DNA from: a virus
Direction: 5' to 3' (one strand)
IMG/VR virus record: IMGVR_UViG_3300005466_000066
Coordinates: 1-26,040 of that record
DNA length: 26,040 bases
The position numbers and the translations under genes were made by a program. The notes below the pieces were generated by a model, which was given only the letters and a program-made list of their open reading frames with translations, had not been told where the DNA came from and made no database searches. Below, one piece after another: positions 7,767 through 15,462 of the stretch (positions are counted from its first letter, which is position 1; the number at the start of each line of letters is the position of its first letter).

Positions 7767-10246
7767 CTGTGAACTCCTTGGTCATCGGGGTAGCTGATCT
7801 TACAGTCGGCCGGGATAATCAACTCTCGCCCCCCGACCATGAGCGGTTCCTCGGCGTAATACTTGAGGATACTCAAGCACTGCTCCAAGTCTACCAGCGG
7901 TGCGAGACAGATCACCGCATCGTGGATGTTGAGTGCAACCCGCGCCCTACGAGGCCAGCGTGGGTGATCCTCCGACATGTAGATGACGCGGCACACCTTA
8001 TCACCAATGGTAGATTGCGGCTTGAAGGCCACAATACTTTCAAGAGCCTCTGGACTTGGGCGCTCCATTAGGATAAAACGGCGACCGTACGCGTTGTAGA
8101 GGCAACCGTTCCTCTTGAGTTCCGTTTCGAGGGAGGCCCACCAAACACGCAACTCAGGAGTGAGCCGATGATAGTCTCTGTAAGCCTTGTCCGCGACTAT
8201 GAGGGAGAGTTTCGCTGTGGTGGCGAGACGGTCCGGACCCATTCGATAGTTCAGTCCATGGCGGCACCGTTTCGCGATGTAGCGAATAGTAACGTCCCCG
8301 TCTCGTTTCCCTTCCGGCGGGAGCTTACCGGGCTTGGAACTGTCGTAGTGGTCGAAGGACGGAACCTCGTCGTACGGGATCTTGAAGAGATCGGATGCTA
8401 GAGCGCGGTGCGCGTCGTAACCACCTACGAGGCGCGCCCGCTCGAACTGTTCGATCCACTTCTCGATGTTTGCAGCCCATCCCACGTATCGGGCCTCCGC
8501 TTGACTAAGATCAAAGTATCCGAACCCGTAACCAGCATCAGCAACGTACATAGGATACGCTCGCTGAGGCTGGTTTTGTAGATTGCCGCCGCTACCCCAT
8601 AGAGTTTGGCTACTAGATAGTCGGCCCGGAGCCTCTTGAGTTCCGGTCTGGTTGTATGTACAGCGAAAACGACCATCCTCGTCGGCTGCGGCTTTGACAT
8701 AGGTTCCATAGAACTTACTCTCTTCTGCCCATCGGTTGTGGAGGTTGATGATTTCACGCGCAGCCTCCGATGTGCGTGGATGTTTGAACATCCGATCGCG
8801 GTTCTCTTTGTCAGTCGATGTTCCGCGACCGACGAGCTTCAGTTTCGAGAAGTAGAGTTCCGACATCTGCTTCGGTGAGGCGGGATTGTACCACAGCTCC
8901 TCACCGAGTGTATCAACGATCTTGTGCTGGAACTCCATGAGCAGTTTGGCGACTGTCTCACCGACTGTTAGGTTCAATTCCTCCTTCATCTTCATGTCCA
9001 TCTTCAAGCCGCCTACACACATACGTACGAGGTGTGGTTGCAGACGCATGACGTGGTTCATGAAGAAGTCCCATAGTCCCTGATCCTTGAGTTCGCCTAC
9101 CATTCGATTGTCGATGGCGATCAGGTTAGCACTGTCCTTGCCATTGTACCTCCAGAAGTCATCGATGTCACCATCGTCACGCCATTCATCCTTCTCTCCC
9201 TTGTAATAGGGATTGTCGGTGTACTGCGTGGTAAGGAAGCCCAAGTTGTGTGGCAAGACGGGATACAAGGTATGATGTCCGAGCATGGTGTCGCGCAGTA
9301 GTCTCGGGATGCGTAGTTTATCCTTGTACCACTGCCACGTCATATCGAACATGCCGTTCTGTGCTAGGAGCTGCGGCTTCTCGGCTTGGTGATCGTAGAA
9401 CCTTTGTAGCCGACGCCGAATGTGGCGCTCTTCCTCGATGGAGTAGACTTGATCGGTCTGGGTACGCAGTGCAATACAGATCGCTGTTGTGGGTGTATCC
9501 GCGAAGCCAAAACATGCAGTTTCGCCACTGATACTCTCGATATCATGTCCAATTGTATCACCTGACCGAATTGCGTCATCGAGGAAATTATCAATGCGCT
9601 GTATCGAGGGATATATTTCTGTCGAGATTTCGTACGGCGTATGCGAACCATTGAGTACTCTCCCAAGACAGGCGATGTCGCGGTTCAGAACTACTTCTAG
9701 CCGAGGATCGTGGATGGCTGCGGCGGCATTGTTACATACAACAACACGAACAGAGCGAGTACCGCCCCGGATAAAATCAGGAATATCAACACTAACAACA
9801 CTGCCTCGCCAACTAGTGATCCCTGTGTGGCCTGTAAGCGCCTCAAGTGCGTAATTACCCATCGCGAGAATGTAATGCACGTTAGGAAGATGACCAAGCT
9901 CCCAACGAAGCAACTCAGTCCAAAGACCAAGCTCATGTTTGTTCACTCCCTTCTTCCGATCAGCGAGCGAGACTTGCCGCTTGATGACGTTAGTGATGTA
10001 GAAGTCCTTACGCGACAGCTTGTTGCGCTTGAGCATGATGTTCCAGAGCAGTGACCCTGATCCACCAACTAGAGGCAACTTCTGCTGCACCTCGCGTTCA
10101 CCCGGAGCTTCCGCGATGATTACCTTGTCCGAAAAGAAAGTCCCGTCCATCGGACACTCGACCTCAAGACGGGAGTTGACTGCGCGCTCGGTGAATGCAG
10201 CGCGCATGGTGGACAGGTTACTGATCAGGGCTGTACTGGTGTCCAT
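7721..10246 (-). CDS. DNA polymerase family A with N-terminal UDG-like domain
   Basis: 841 aa in three parts. Residues about 38-195 match the UDG family 4 fold of the SPO1-polymerase type (EAPGE near 46-50, PLVGGSG at 58-64). Residues about 225-385 are a 3'-5' exonuclease with D235/E237, D301 and Y367-x3-D371, so proofreading should be active. Residues 395-841 are the polymerase: GRLSSS...NLQNQPQ at 541-561, motif A with D579 in YFDLSQAEAR, motif B K659...N666-Y667, motif C H775-D776-A777. Oddities: motif C has Ala where most family A enzymes have Glu, and the glycosylase His-Pro motif reads as Asn-Asn. It overlaps the upstream kinase gene by 22 nt. It is the phage replicative polymerase. Confidence 0.95.
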   Translation of the reverse strand: MDTSTALISNLSTMRAAFTERAVNSRLEVECPMDGTFFSDKVIIAEAPGEREVQQKLPLVGGSGSLLWNIMLKRNKLSRKDFYITNVIKRQVSLADRKKGVNKHELGLWTELLRWELGHLPNVHYILAMGNYALEALTGHTGITSWRGSVVSVDIPDFIRGGTRSVRVVVCNNAAAAIHDPRLEVVLNRDIACLGRVLNGSHTPYEISTEIYPSIQRIDNFLDDAIRSGDTIGHDIESISGETACFGFADTPTTAICIALRTQTDQVYSIEEERHIRRRLQRFYDHQAEKPQLLAQNGMFDMTWQWYKDKLRIPRLLRDTMLGHHTLYPVLPHNLGFLTTQYTDNPYYKGEKDEWRDDGDIDDFWRYNGKDSANLIAIDNRMVGELKDQGLWDFFMNHVMRLQPHLVRMCVGGLKMDMKMKEELNLTVGETVAKLLMEFQHKIVDTLGEELWYNPASPKQMSELYFSKLKLVGRGTSTDKENRDRMFKHPRTSEAAREIINLHNRWAEESKFYGTYVKAAADEDGRFRCTYNQTGTQEAPGRLSSSQTLWGSGGNLQNQPQRAYPMYVADAGYGFGYFDLSQAEARYVGWAANIEKWIEQFERARLVGGYDAHRALASDLFKIPYDEVPSFDHYDSSKPGKLPPEGKRDGDVTIRYIAKRCRHGLNYRMGPDRLATTAKLSLIVADKAYRDYHRLTPELRVWWASLETELKRNGCLYNAYGRRFILMERPSPEALESIVAFKPQSTIGDKVCRVIYMSEDHPRWPRRARVALNIHDAVICLAPLVDLEQCLSILKYYAEEPLMVGGRELIIPADCKISYPDDQGVHRWSQLKPIQVESVSM

Positions 10247-10851
10247 TGGCCTGCCTTGATGGCTGATTTGAGGAAGCGGATTACGCGATCTTCACATAGA
10301 CGAAGATCGCCGTCGTTGTAGATGTTCTCTTGGTAGATGCGTTGTGGCGGGTATATGTATGAGCGGCTGTCATTAGCGAATGTGTGACCGGGACGGACCA
10401 TACGCGCAATGGCATAGTTGTTTGGTGTCACCCAATCTATCAGACTGTCTTGCTCGTCCTTGAAGCCCGCATCCGAGATGATGAATACTGTCGCCGGAAC
10501 AATCTGCTGATTGGCGCGTAGGAAGTCCTCGAACTCCGCAATCGCCCATCTCGTGAATACATCATAGCCCCACAAAGGTTTGGCGTAGCTCTCTGAGAAG
10601 TCGATGTATGCTTGCCGGAATGTCACAGCGTTCGCCGGCCCTGACCAAGGGGTGAGCTTCTTCTTGAGTTCTTCGTGTGGCTGTTCCGGGTTCTCAACTC
10701 GGCAGAACCCATTGATCGCGACTTTCAACGGCTTCGACATCTTATAGTCGTAGCAGTTGTACCCTTCACCAGTCAGCCACCTGTACGCCATCGCGGCTGC
10801 TGTGTCCTTTCCTGATCCCGGAGGACCGTTGAATGCGACTACATACTTCAT
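10225..10851 (-). CDS. Deoxynucleoside monophosphate kinase-like P-loop protein
   Basis: 208 aa starting at 10851 behind a near-perfect AAAGGAGGTAATGAA site. The longer frame to 10950 is not supported. Residues 9-17 carry a P-loop, GPPGSGKDT, typical of nucleotide kinases and phage dNMP kinases. A basic Lys-Met-Ser-Lys-Pro-Leu-Lys segment follows near residue 38, and an Arg-rich region lies near 150-165. These enzymes phosphorylate dNMPs to dNDPs for DNA synthesis. It overlaps the zinc-ribbon gene upstream by 4 nt (ATGA) and the polymerase gene downstream by 22 nt, so it is probably co-translated with the replication set. The substrate cannot be read from the sequence. Confidence 0.82.
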   Translation of the reverse strand: MKYVVAFNGPPGSGKDTAAAMAYRWLTGEGYNCYDYKMSKPLKVAINGFCRVENPEQPHEELKKKLTPWSGPANAVTFRQAYIDFSESYAKPLWGYDVFTRWAIAEFEDFLRANQQIVPATVFIISDAGFKDEQDSLIDWVTPNNYAIARMVRPGHTFANDSRSYIYPPQRIYQENIYNDGDLRLCEDRVIRFLKSAIKAGQWTPVQP

Positions 10852-11039
10852 TTCATTACCTCCTTTAGAGACAGCCATAGTTTGGCGATAGTCTTGAACT
10901 GATCGGTACGCACTTCGACAGTGGAGAACCTGTGCCCACAGTTCGAGCACTTACGACGACGTGAGAAGCCTATAGGTCGCTCACGACTGTCGATCACACG
11001 TGCAGCTCCACCGCACTTCTCACACTTACGTATACTCAC
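10848..11039 (-). CDS. NrdR-type zinc-ribbon protein
   Basis: 63 aa with two Cys-x2-Cys knuckles (C6/C9 and C31/C34). The intervening sequence Val-Ile-Asp-Ser-Arg, Arg-Arg-Arg-Lys-Cys and a following Arg-Phe-Ser-Thr-x-Glu-Val closely resemble the N-terminal DNA-binding zinc ribbon of the ribonucleotide reductase repressor NrdR. The NrdR ATP-cone is absent. It starts with GTG inside a GTGA overlap with the helicase stop, behind AAGGAG. A role in binding host or phage DNA, perhaps NrdR boxes, is inferred from similarity only. It sits next to a nucleotide kinase. Confidence 0.78.
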   Translation of the reverse strand: MSIRKCEKCGGAARVIDSRERPIGFSRRRKCSNCGHRFSTVEVRTDQFKTIAKLWLSLKEVMK

Positions 11040-12424
11040 TTGATCAAGCTCTCCTTCGGAGCGGTCTTCCGCCGCTTATCAAGGACTTCTTGAGTTACGC
11101 GGATAGAGGTTGTCAGCGCTCGTTGATCCGTGATTAGAGTGCAACGCTTCCGTGCGCGAGTGAGCGCTGTATACATGTTCTCGCGACACAGCATGTAGAA
11201 CACGGAATTGTTGATCACGTAGATGACGTGTTGATACTCCGATCCTTGCGCCTTGTGGACGGTGAGAGCGTACGCAAGTTCGATCTGACGCTGCGGATAC
11301 TGATCGATGATGATGCCTTTCTTCTCCCACCACTCTTCGTACATCGAAGGTATCTCGACAATTCGGTCCCCGAAATCAATCTCAAATCCTCCATCTGGAT
11401 ATATCTCCAGAACCTTGCCCGTTTCGCCGTTGAGCATGTACTTGGTTTCCGGAGTAGGTATGAAGCTGGAGAAATCAGGGCGTCCATCAGCATCCCACTG
11501 GTGAAAACGCTCTGAATAATTACGCATGTCGTATGTGTTCTCAGTGCAGACAACTTTGTCGCCAACTGAGATGGTGACAGGGTTCTTTGAGTCCCAATCA
11601 TACCGCATGAGGGAAGTAGGATCACGACCATCGGGGTTGAGCAAGCCTTGAAGCATGACATTGAGCGGCCCCGTACCGATCCAACGCGTTCGAAGCGGCG
11701 TGAGGATTTGGTTGTCGATGGATGCATAGTCGATGCCTTCTTCTAGGCTCTCCATGACCTGTTCGCGCAACCGATCTACCGGATAGTCGCTCAAGATCAT
11801 CTTGAAGTCGTTGCCGCGACGTGGAAGCCCGCCTTTGCGTACCATTGTAGCAGCAATGAGCACGTCTGAACCTTCGGCCTGACGGAACACCTCCGTGAGT
11901 TCGAAGAAGCAGTTCACACGTGAGCAGTGTTCCTTGAATGGCGATCCATTGGCGTTCTGGATCACGTACTTCTCAATTGGGGGGAGCTGTGCGAGGTCAC
12001 CAAACATGATCAGACGCCCTTTGGGAGGTAGTGCGTCAATGATGTTGCGGTTCAGCTCGTGATTGATCATCGAGTACTCATCGATGAGGATCACGGACTG
12101 ATCGAACGGATTGAACCGTCCACGCTTCGGTGTGGTGATGTCGAGGGGTTCGCCAGTTGTCTTGTCGCGTTCACCGGGACGCCCGTATTCGAGCAACTTG
12201 TGTACGGTTATCGCACGCAGACCCGTAGCTTCACGGATGCGTTTCGCGGCCTTACCAGTCGGAGCCGCAACGGCAAAGTTGACGTGCTGTGCCGCTAGTT
12301 GTTCAGCTATGTGTTTGATGAGGGTTGTTTTGCCAGTACCGGCCTGTCCCGTCACCGCGAACAAACGCCGCGATGTATCGAGACAGGCTTCGGCACATGA
12401 CAACTGTTGCGCAGACAGTTGCAT
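11036..12424 (-). CDS. RecD/Dda-like SF1B DNA helicase
   Basis: 462 aa. Motif I (Walker A) GQAGTGKTT at 26-34, motif Ia with AAPTGKAAKR, motif II with Leu-Ile-Asp-Glu-Tyr-Ser-Met, motif III GDLAQLPPI, motif V LTVHKAQGSEY and motif VI YTALTRAR are all in order. This is the layout of RecD2/T4 Dda-type 5'-3' DNA helicases, complete for a short phage member. Expected roles are unwinding at forks and removing proteins during replication or recombination. I chose ATG at 12424 because GGAG lies 6 nt upstream; the frame is open to a GTG at 12436. It overlaps the zinc-ribbon gene by 4 nt. Confidence 0.93.
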   Translation of the reverse strand: MQLSAQQLSCAEACLDTSRRLFAVTGQAGTGKTTLIKHIAEQLAAQHVNFAVAAPTGKAAKRIREATGLRAITVHKLLEYGRPGERDKTTGEPLDITTPKRGRFNPFDQSVILIDEYSMINHELNRNIIDALPPKGRLIMFGDLAQLPPIEKYVIQNANGSPFKEHCSRVNCFFELTEVFRQAEGSDVLIAATMVRKGGLPRRGNDFKMILSDYPVDRLREQVMESLEEGIDYASIDNQILTPLRTRWIGTGPLNVMLQGLLNPDGRDPTSLMRYDWDSKNPVTISVGDKVVCTENTYDMRNYSERFHQWDADGRPDFSSFIPTPETKYMLNGETGKVLEIYPDGGFEIDFGDRIVEIPSMYEEWWEKKGIIIDQYPQRQIELAYALTVHKAQGSEYQHVIYVINNSVFYMLCRENMYTALTRARKRCTLITDQRALTTSIRVTQEVLDKRRKTAPKESLIK

Positions 12425-12445
12425 GTCATTCTCCACGAGGGGGTG

Positions 12446-12763
12446 TTAAGTCCAGCCTGTTGTGTCAACCGGCTTCGATGTCTTGGCGGACTGAAAGGTC
12501 TGCCTGTGTTGCTCGTTGGCGATCTCTACTGCCGCGAACGCTGCACACCAACGAACGAACTCAGAGAACGATACTCCGAGACTCTCACTAACGCGGCATA
12601 GGCGCACGAATTCCTCATCAGTAAACCGAATACTGCGAGGCTTCGTCGGTTCCGCACCTGAGACGAAGAACCCACGGTTCACATGCTGCGTGGGCTGTGG
12701 GAAGGGGATTTGCACCCACTTTGCGTCGGGATGCAGCTTCGGAAGCTTGGGCTTGTTAGACAT
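12446..12763 (-). CDS. Ribbon-helix-helix-like DNA-binding protein
   Basis: 105 aa starting at 12763 behind CGGAGCGGCAAC. Residues about 40-80 match a ribbon-helix-helix: a strand with Ser-Ile-Arg-Phe-Thr, a helix beginning Asp-Glu-Glu-Phe, a turn Leu-Gly-Val-Ser, and a second helix Phe-Ser-Glu-Phe-Val-Arg-Trp-Cys. The N-terminus is Pro/Lys-rich and the C-terminus polar. Such proteins usually dimerise and bind palindromic operators. A 16-bp perfect palindrome lies 49 bp upstream of its start (12812-12827), which suggests but does not prove autoregulation. Confidence 0.7.
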   Translation of the reverse strand: MSNKPKLPKLHPDAKWVQIPFPQPTQHVNRGFFVSGAEPTKPRSIRFTDEEFVRLCRVSESLGVSFSEFVRWCAAFAAVEIANEQHRQTFQSAKTSKPVDTTGWT

Positions 12764-12811
12764 GTTGCCGCTCCGAAATGGAACAGCGCCGCCGTGGCTC
12801 AACTGGACACC

Positions 12812-12827
12812 ACGACAGCGCTGTCGT
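12812..12827. repeat. 16-bp perfect palindrome, possible operator
   Basis: ACGACAGCGCTGTCGT is its own reverse complement. It sits between the small basic gene and the ribbon-helix-helix gene. A second hairpin lies beside it (ACGCATC at 12830-12836 and GATGCGT at 12845-12851), just after the stop of the basic-protein gene. It could be an operator for the adjacent DNA-binding protein or, together with the neighbouring hairpin, a terminator or RNA processing site. No T-run is present. Confidence 0.5.
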
Positions 12828-12854
12828 CAACGCATCAGGACACGGATGCGTCGA

Positions 12855-13073
12855 TTAGGCTTCCGGAGAGATGACCAGAAGCTGCTCGCCGTTCGCGGTC
12901 GCCGTGCTGAAGTACTCGGCCATCTTGCGGGGATCGCGGAACGAGGCGGACAGGGCAACCTTGTTGCTCTCATCGATCTTGACGAAAGCATACAGCGGCG
13001 AAGGCTTGCGCGGACCCTGCGGGGCACGGCGCTTCTTCGGCTCGGTCGTGGTGGTGGCGGCATCTGCGGGCAT
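12855..13073 (-). CDS. Small basic hypothetical protein (72 aa)
   Basis: Start at 13073 preferred because AAAGGAGCTACCTCA precedes it. An in-frame ATG at 13100 lacks a ribosome site. The first 30 residues are Thr/Ala-rich, then strongly basic (Lys-Lys-Arg-Arg, Pro-Arg-Lys-Pro), suggesting nucleic-acid contact. The rest looks like a small folded domain with Leu-Tyr-Ala-Phe-Val and Lys-Met-Ala-Glu-Tyr-Phe. It is flanked by the ssDNA-binding candidate and the ribbon-helix-helix gene. Function unknown. Confidence 0.7.
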   Translation of the reverse strand: MPADAATTTTEPKKRRAPQGPRKPSPLYAFVKIDESNKVALSASFRDPRKMAEYFSTATANGEQLLVISPEA

Positions 13074-13159
13074 TGAGGTAGCTCCTTTACGGGGTGCCAT
13101 CTGGCGGTTCCCTATGACAGTGGTTGAACGAAGTGATTGTCACACAGTCCTACGAACAA

Positions 13160-13187
13160 GTCAACGGGGATTTCGGCCCCCGTTGAC
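13160..13187 (-). terminator. Hairpin after the DUF669-like gene
   Basis: A perfect 10-bp inverted repeat, arms 13160-13169 and 13178-13187 (GTCAACGGGG / CCCCGTTGAC) with an 8-nt loop, 26 nt past the leftward gene's stop. On the minus strand it is followed by TTGTTCG, a weak U-rich tract. This is probably a partial transcription terminator that tunes expression between the abundant DNA-binding protein and the helicase segment. Confidence 0.6.
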
Positions 13188-13213
13188 GAATTCTTCATAC
13201 GTGTGAACGGTGG

Positions 13214-13636
13214 TTAGATCGACTTGAGAGCACCGATCTGAGCGCGGGGTTCGCCCTCATACCGCTCGTGCTTGATGCCGACCTTGCAGGCGAGACCGAT
13301 CCATTCGGAGGGATCAACCCGCTTGCCCATCTTCGCGCCGATGGCCTCGCAGAACTTCCGCATGTTGTAGCGGCTGCGTGCGGTGTCCTCGACAACGAGA
13401 CGGTTGTACTGGAGAACGACGCCCTCCGGGTACAGTTCCTTGTTCGGATCGAAGTCTGCCGGGAAGTCGTCGGGCGAGATACGCAGGTCCACCGACAAGT
13501 AATCCTTGCCAGAAGTCTGCGACTGCTTCTGCGTGATCGCCTCGATGACCGCCGGATATTCGCCGACTTTCAGAGGCGGCGGTGCCTCTGCCGACGTGAT
13601 GTCAGAGCTGTATTCCAAAATCGGAAGATCGGACAT
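13214..13636 (-). CDS. DUF669-like putative ssDNA-binding protein
   Basis: 140 aa starting at 13636 behind GAAAGGTCAATAC. The frame extends to 13726 without a ribosome site. The sequence has Pro-Pro-Leu-Lys-Val-Gly-Glu-Tyr, then an OB-like beta-rich region (Asp-Tyr-Leu-Ser-Val-Asp-Leu-Arg-Ile), then Cys-Lys-Val-Gly-Ile-Lys-His-Glu near the C-terminus. This is the pattern of DUF669-type phage proteins encoded beside Sak4-like ATPases, which are thought to bind single-stranded DNA. It lies two genes after the Sak4-like gene and is bounded by a hairpin on each side, suggesting separate control. Family call from pattern recognition only. Confidence 0.68.
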   Translation of the reverse strand: MSDLPILEYSSDITSAEAPPPLKVGEYPAVIEAITQKQSQTSGKDYLSVDLRISPDDFPADFDPNKELYPEGVVLQYNRLVVEDTARSRYNMRKFCEAIGAKMGKRVDPSEWIGLACKVGIKHERYEGEPRAQIGALKSI

Positions 13637-13696
13637 GTATTGACCTTTCAGGTTTTCAACGTTGAACGCCGTGGACTGTACTACATACGAATGTGC

Positions 13697-13721
13697 GACA
13701 CAAGCCACGACATCTTGTGTC
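13697..13721 (-). promoter_or_regulatory. Leader hairpin with possible weak promoter upstream of DUF669-like gene
   Basis: The 116 bases between the 99-aa gene and the DUF669-like gene contain a perfect 8-bp inverted repeat (GACACAAG 13697-13704, CTTGTGTC 13714-13721, 9-nt loop). On the minus strand, TTGTGT inside the repeat lies 17 bp before TACAGT, a poor match to sigma-70 boxes. Either an operator over a weak promoter or a terminator for the upstream gene is possible. Confidence 0.35.
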
Positions 13722-13752
13722 CACATAAGACAGCCAACACTATTAGTGGTGG

Positions 13753-14052
13753 CTATTTGGAGAGGATTACGGTCATCTCACCCTTGGTCTCGTTGTATTT
13801 CTCGGTGAGACACTGTTCGATCCACGCATGTAGATGTAGCCGCATAGTCTTCTCGGACATTTCTAATGCGCGTAAGATGTCGTTGCCTTGCCCGTAGTCT
13901 CTGAACTTGATGTGATCGATGACGCAGGGGCCGACAAGAGGATCGTTATTATCGGCTTGTTCGTAGAGCTTGAGCGTCTTCATTGCCACATCGATGTCTT
14001 TGAGCTTCTTGTTCAGCCGGACTACATCTTCGGCTTCTTCAACCGTCCTCAT
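13753..14052 (-). CDS. Hypothetical protein (99 aa)
   Basis: Starts at 14052 behind TAGGAGCGACAC, 9 bp after the Sak4-like gene's stop. The first 35 residues are a charged amphipathic helix (Glu-Glu-Ala-Glu, Lys-Lys-Leu-Lys-Asp), followed by a segment with Cys-Val-Ile-Asp-His-Ile-Lys-Phe and a C-terminal helix. It is placed between a recombinase-type ATPase and an ssDNA-binding candidate, so a role as accessory or loader is conceivable, but there is no direct evidence. Confidence 0.7.
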   Translation of the reverse strand: MRTVEEAEDVVRLNKKLKDIDVAMKTLKLYEQADNNDPLVGPCVIDHIKFRDYGQGNDILRALEMSEKTMRLHLHAWIEQCLTEKYNETKGEMTVILSK

Positions 14053-14061
14053 GTGTCGCTC

Positions 14062-14958
14062 CTACGAGTAGAGTGGATACGCGGGAAGTTCCTTCTCGAA
14101 CCGCTTCACCAAGTTCATGTACACCTGTGAACCGGGAAGAGGCAGCTTGTCGCCAGTCAACTCCCACAACTTCAACCAAGTGTCGATACGGTACGGAAGG
14201 TTCTTCTTGTTGAACCAGTCGTCAGGATCAAACTTCCAGTCGAACTCTGGTTCATCACCCTGCCGAAACATGCGCGTCTTCATGGGCTTACGGAGACGTG
14301 CGGGACGGATCATGATGCGGCGGTCAGCTCGGTTGTCTACTTGGTACATCGCCCAGAGTTCCGAGAAGTCGATCCCGATGTTCGATGGCAACTGCCCGCC
14401 AAGCGCGAGTGATATGTGAAGTATTGCTCCGGTTTTTTCGTCTTTGTCGGGCGCTCCCTCGTGCGCGATCCAGATGACGTTTTTCTTGTGGACTCCTGTG
14501 ATCTTGGCGACGTTCTTAATAGCTCGGATTGCAAGCGCGTTTCGAGTACCGTACGCACCCGGAGAAGGTCGCTCGACAGTTGCTCCAGTATTCGTCGATA
14601 TTCCGCGAGTGAGGGTCTTGTCAGTGAGATTAGTAATGCTGTCAAATATATATGTGTCAACTGCCTCGATCGTGCTCTTGATCCCGAATGGGTTGCCTTC
14701 GTTCTTGCACTCATCAGCGAGCTTGTCAGTGGACGCTTGTGAGAGGTCAACACGTATAATTCCCTCCTTCTCGCACACCTCGTCAGAGATGCTGTCTACT
14801 CCATCAGGATCGAACTGATACCAGAGCTTCCGCCCCGGTGCCGTGCCCGCAAGTGTGGTCTTACCGCAGCCAGCATCACCCCATATTGCTCCGTTGAAGC
14901 GCTTGGCCGCTGCGGTGACCTTCTGAACTGGTTGTCCAGCGATGATTATCTCAGTCAT
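14062..14958 (-). CDS. Sak4-like RecA-fold ATPase (recombinase)
   Basis: 298 aa from the ATG at 14958 (AGAAGGACA upstream; the longer frame to 15054 reads through the neighbour without support). Walker A GDAGCGKTT at 27-35 follows the typical Gly-Ala-Ile-Trp strand. A Walker B strand, Thr-Tyr-Ile-Phe-Asp-Ser, lies near 102-107, and a later strand, Val-Ile-Trp-Ile-Ala-His-Glu, is near 165-171. This matches the AAA_24/Sak4 group of phage ATPases, short RecA relatives that promote single-strand annealing with their cognate ssDNA-binding protein. It overlaps the upstream 101-aa gene by 8 nt. Together with the nuclease and the DUF669-like protein it forms a recombination set. Confidence 0.88.
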   Translation of the reverse strand: MTEIIIAGQPVQKVTAAAKRFNGAIWGDAGCGKTTLAGTAPGRKLWYQFDPDGVDSISDEVCEKEGIIRVDLSQASTDKLADECKNEGNPFGIKSTIEAVDTYIFDSITNLTDKTLTRGISTNTGATVERPSPGAYGTRNALAIRAIKNVAKITGVHKKNVIWIAHEGAPDKDEKTGAILHISLALGGQLPSNIGIDFSELWAMYQVDNRADRRIMIRPARLRKPMKTRMFRQGDEPEFDWKFDPDDWFNKKNLPYRIDTWLKLWELTGDKLPLPGSQVYMNLVKRFEKELPAYPLYS

Positions 14959-15256
14959 TGTCCTTCTTCTCAGCTCCGAGTAAGAGTTGCTGCTTCGGTG
15001 CGTCGAGTACAATCGCACCGCGCACGTCCGACGTACACAATCGGCCGTACGCATCCTTCAAGAGCGTCCCTTCCCACGTCAAGTGGTCAAGACGCATGTG
15101 AGGCTTGGTTGTCGCGCCGTCTTCATACAAACGAACGAAACCACCAGCAGTCTTAGCGTACAAATAGCCGTCGCGTGTGTACACGTCGCACTGTTTGTAT
15201 ACTCCGTTGATCACGACGACACAAGCCTCACCTTCGACTTGTACGAAGAGGCCCAT
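14951..15256 (-). CDS. Conserved-looking hypothetical protein (101 aa)
   Basis: Starts at 15256 within a TAATG overlap. It is beta-rich: Gly-Glu-Ala-Cys-Val-Val-Val, Gln-Cys-Asp-Val-Tyr-Thr-Arg-Asp-Gly-Tyr-Leu-Tyr-Ala-Lys and Gly-Gly-Phe-Val-Arg-Leu suggest a small beta barrel. The last 10 residues are charged. It precedes the Sak4-like gene with overlap, and similar short beta-rich proteins are common next to such ATPases in phages. No function is established. Confidence 0.72.
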   Translation of the reverse strand: MGLFVQVEGEACVVVINGVYKQCDVYTRDGYLYAKTAGGFVRLYEDGATTKPHMRLDHLTWEGTLLKDAYGRLCTSDVRGAIVLDAPKQQLLLGAEKKDND

Positions 15257-15462
15257 TAGTTTGCTATTCCTCTCTTCGCCTTCAAGAGTGCTGCTGAACG
15301 CTTCACCAACTCTGCGTCGAGCACAAAGAAGTTGTAATCGTTGACCTGAATGCCGATTTCCTCCATCACGAGGGTGTTTGCAGTCAGTATCTCGTTGACC
15401 GCTGCGACCAGATCGGGATCGGTGTTCGGTGGCGCGACGATATCAGTTTCGAGTTTCGTCAT
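15256..15462 (-). CDS. Small helical hypothetical protein (68 aa)
   Basis: ATG at 15462 overlaps the upstream TGA and is preceded by GGAGTTCGCGTG. The in-frame GTG at 15465 is less likely. Predicted helices are separated by a short Asn-Asp-Tyr-Asn-Phe-Phe-Val-Leu strand, with a basic C-terminus. No known motif. It is co-translated with both neighbours. Confidence 0.68.
   Translation of the reverse strand: MTKLETDIVAPPNTDPDLVAAVNEILTANTLVMEEIGIQVNDYNFFVLDAELVKRSAALLKAKRGIAN

Noticed and set aside
11388-11404. CTGGATATATCTCCAG short inverted repeat in the helicase gene
   Set aside because: A 5-bp stem within coding sequence is expected by chance.
12462-12475. TTGACA on the minus strand just before the helicase gene
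   Set aside because: The sequence 16-18 bp downstream is C-rich and does not resemble a -10 box.
14640-14665. Two TTGACA hexamers on the minus strand inside the Sak4-like gene
   Set aside because: Neither is followed at 16-18 bp by a plausible -10 box, and the bases encode the Walker B region.
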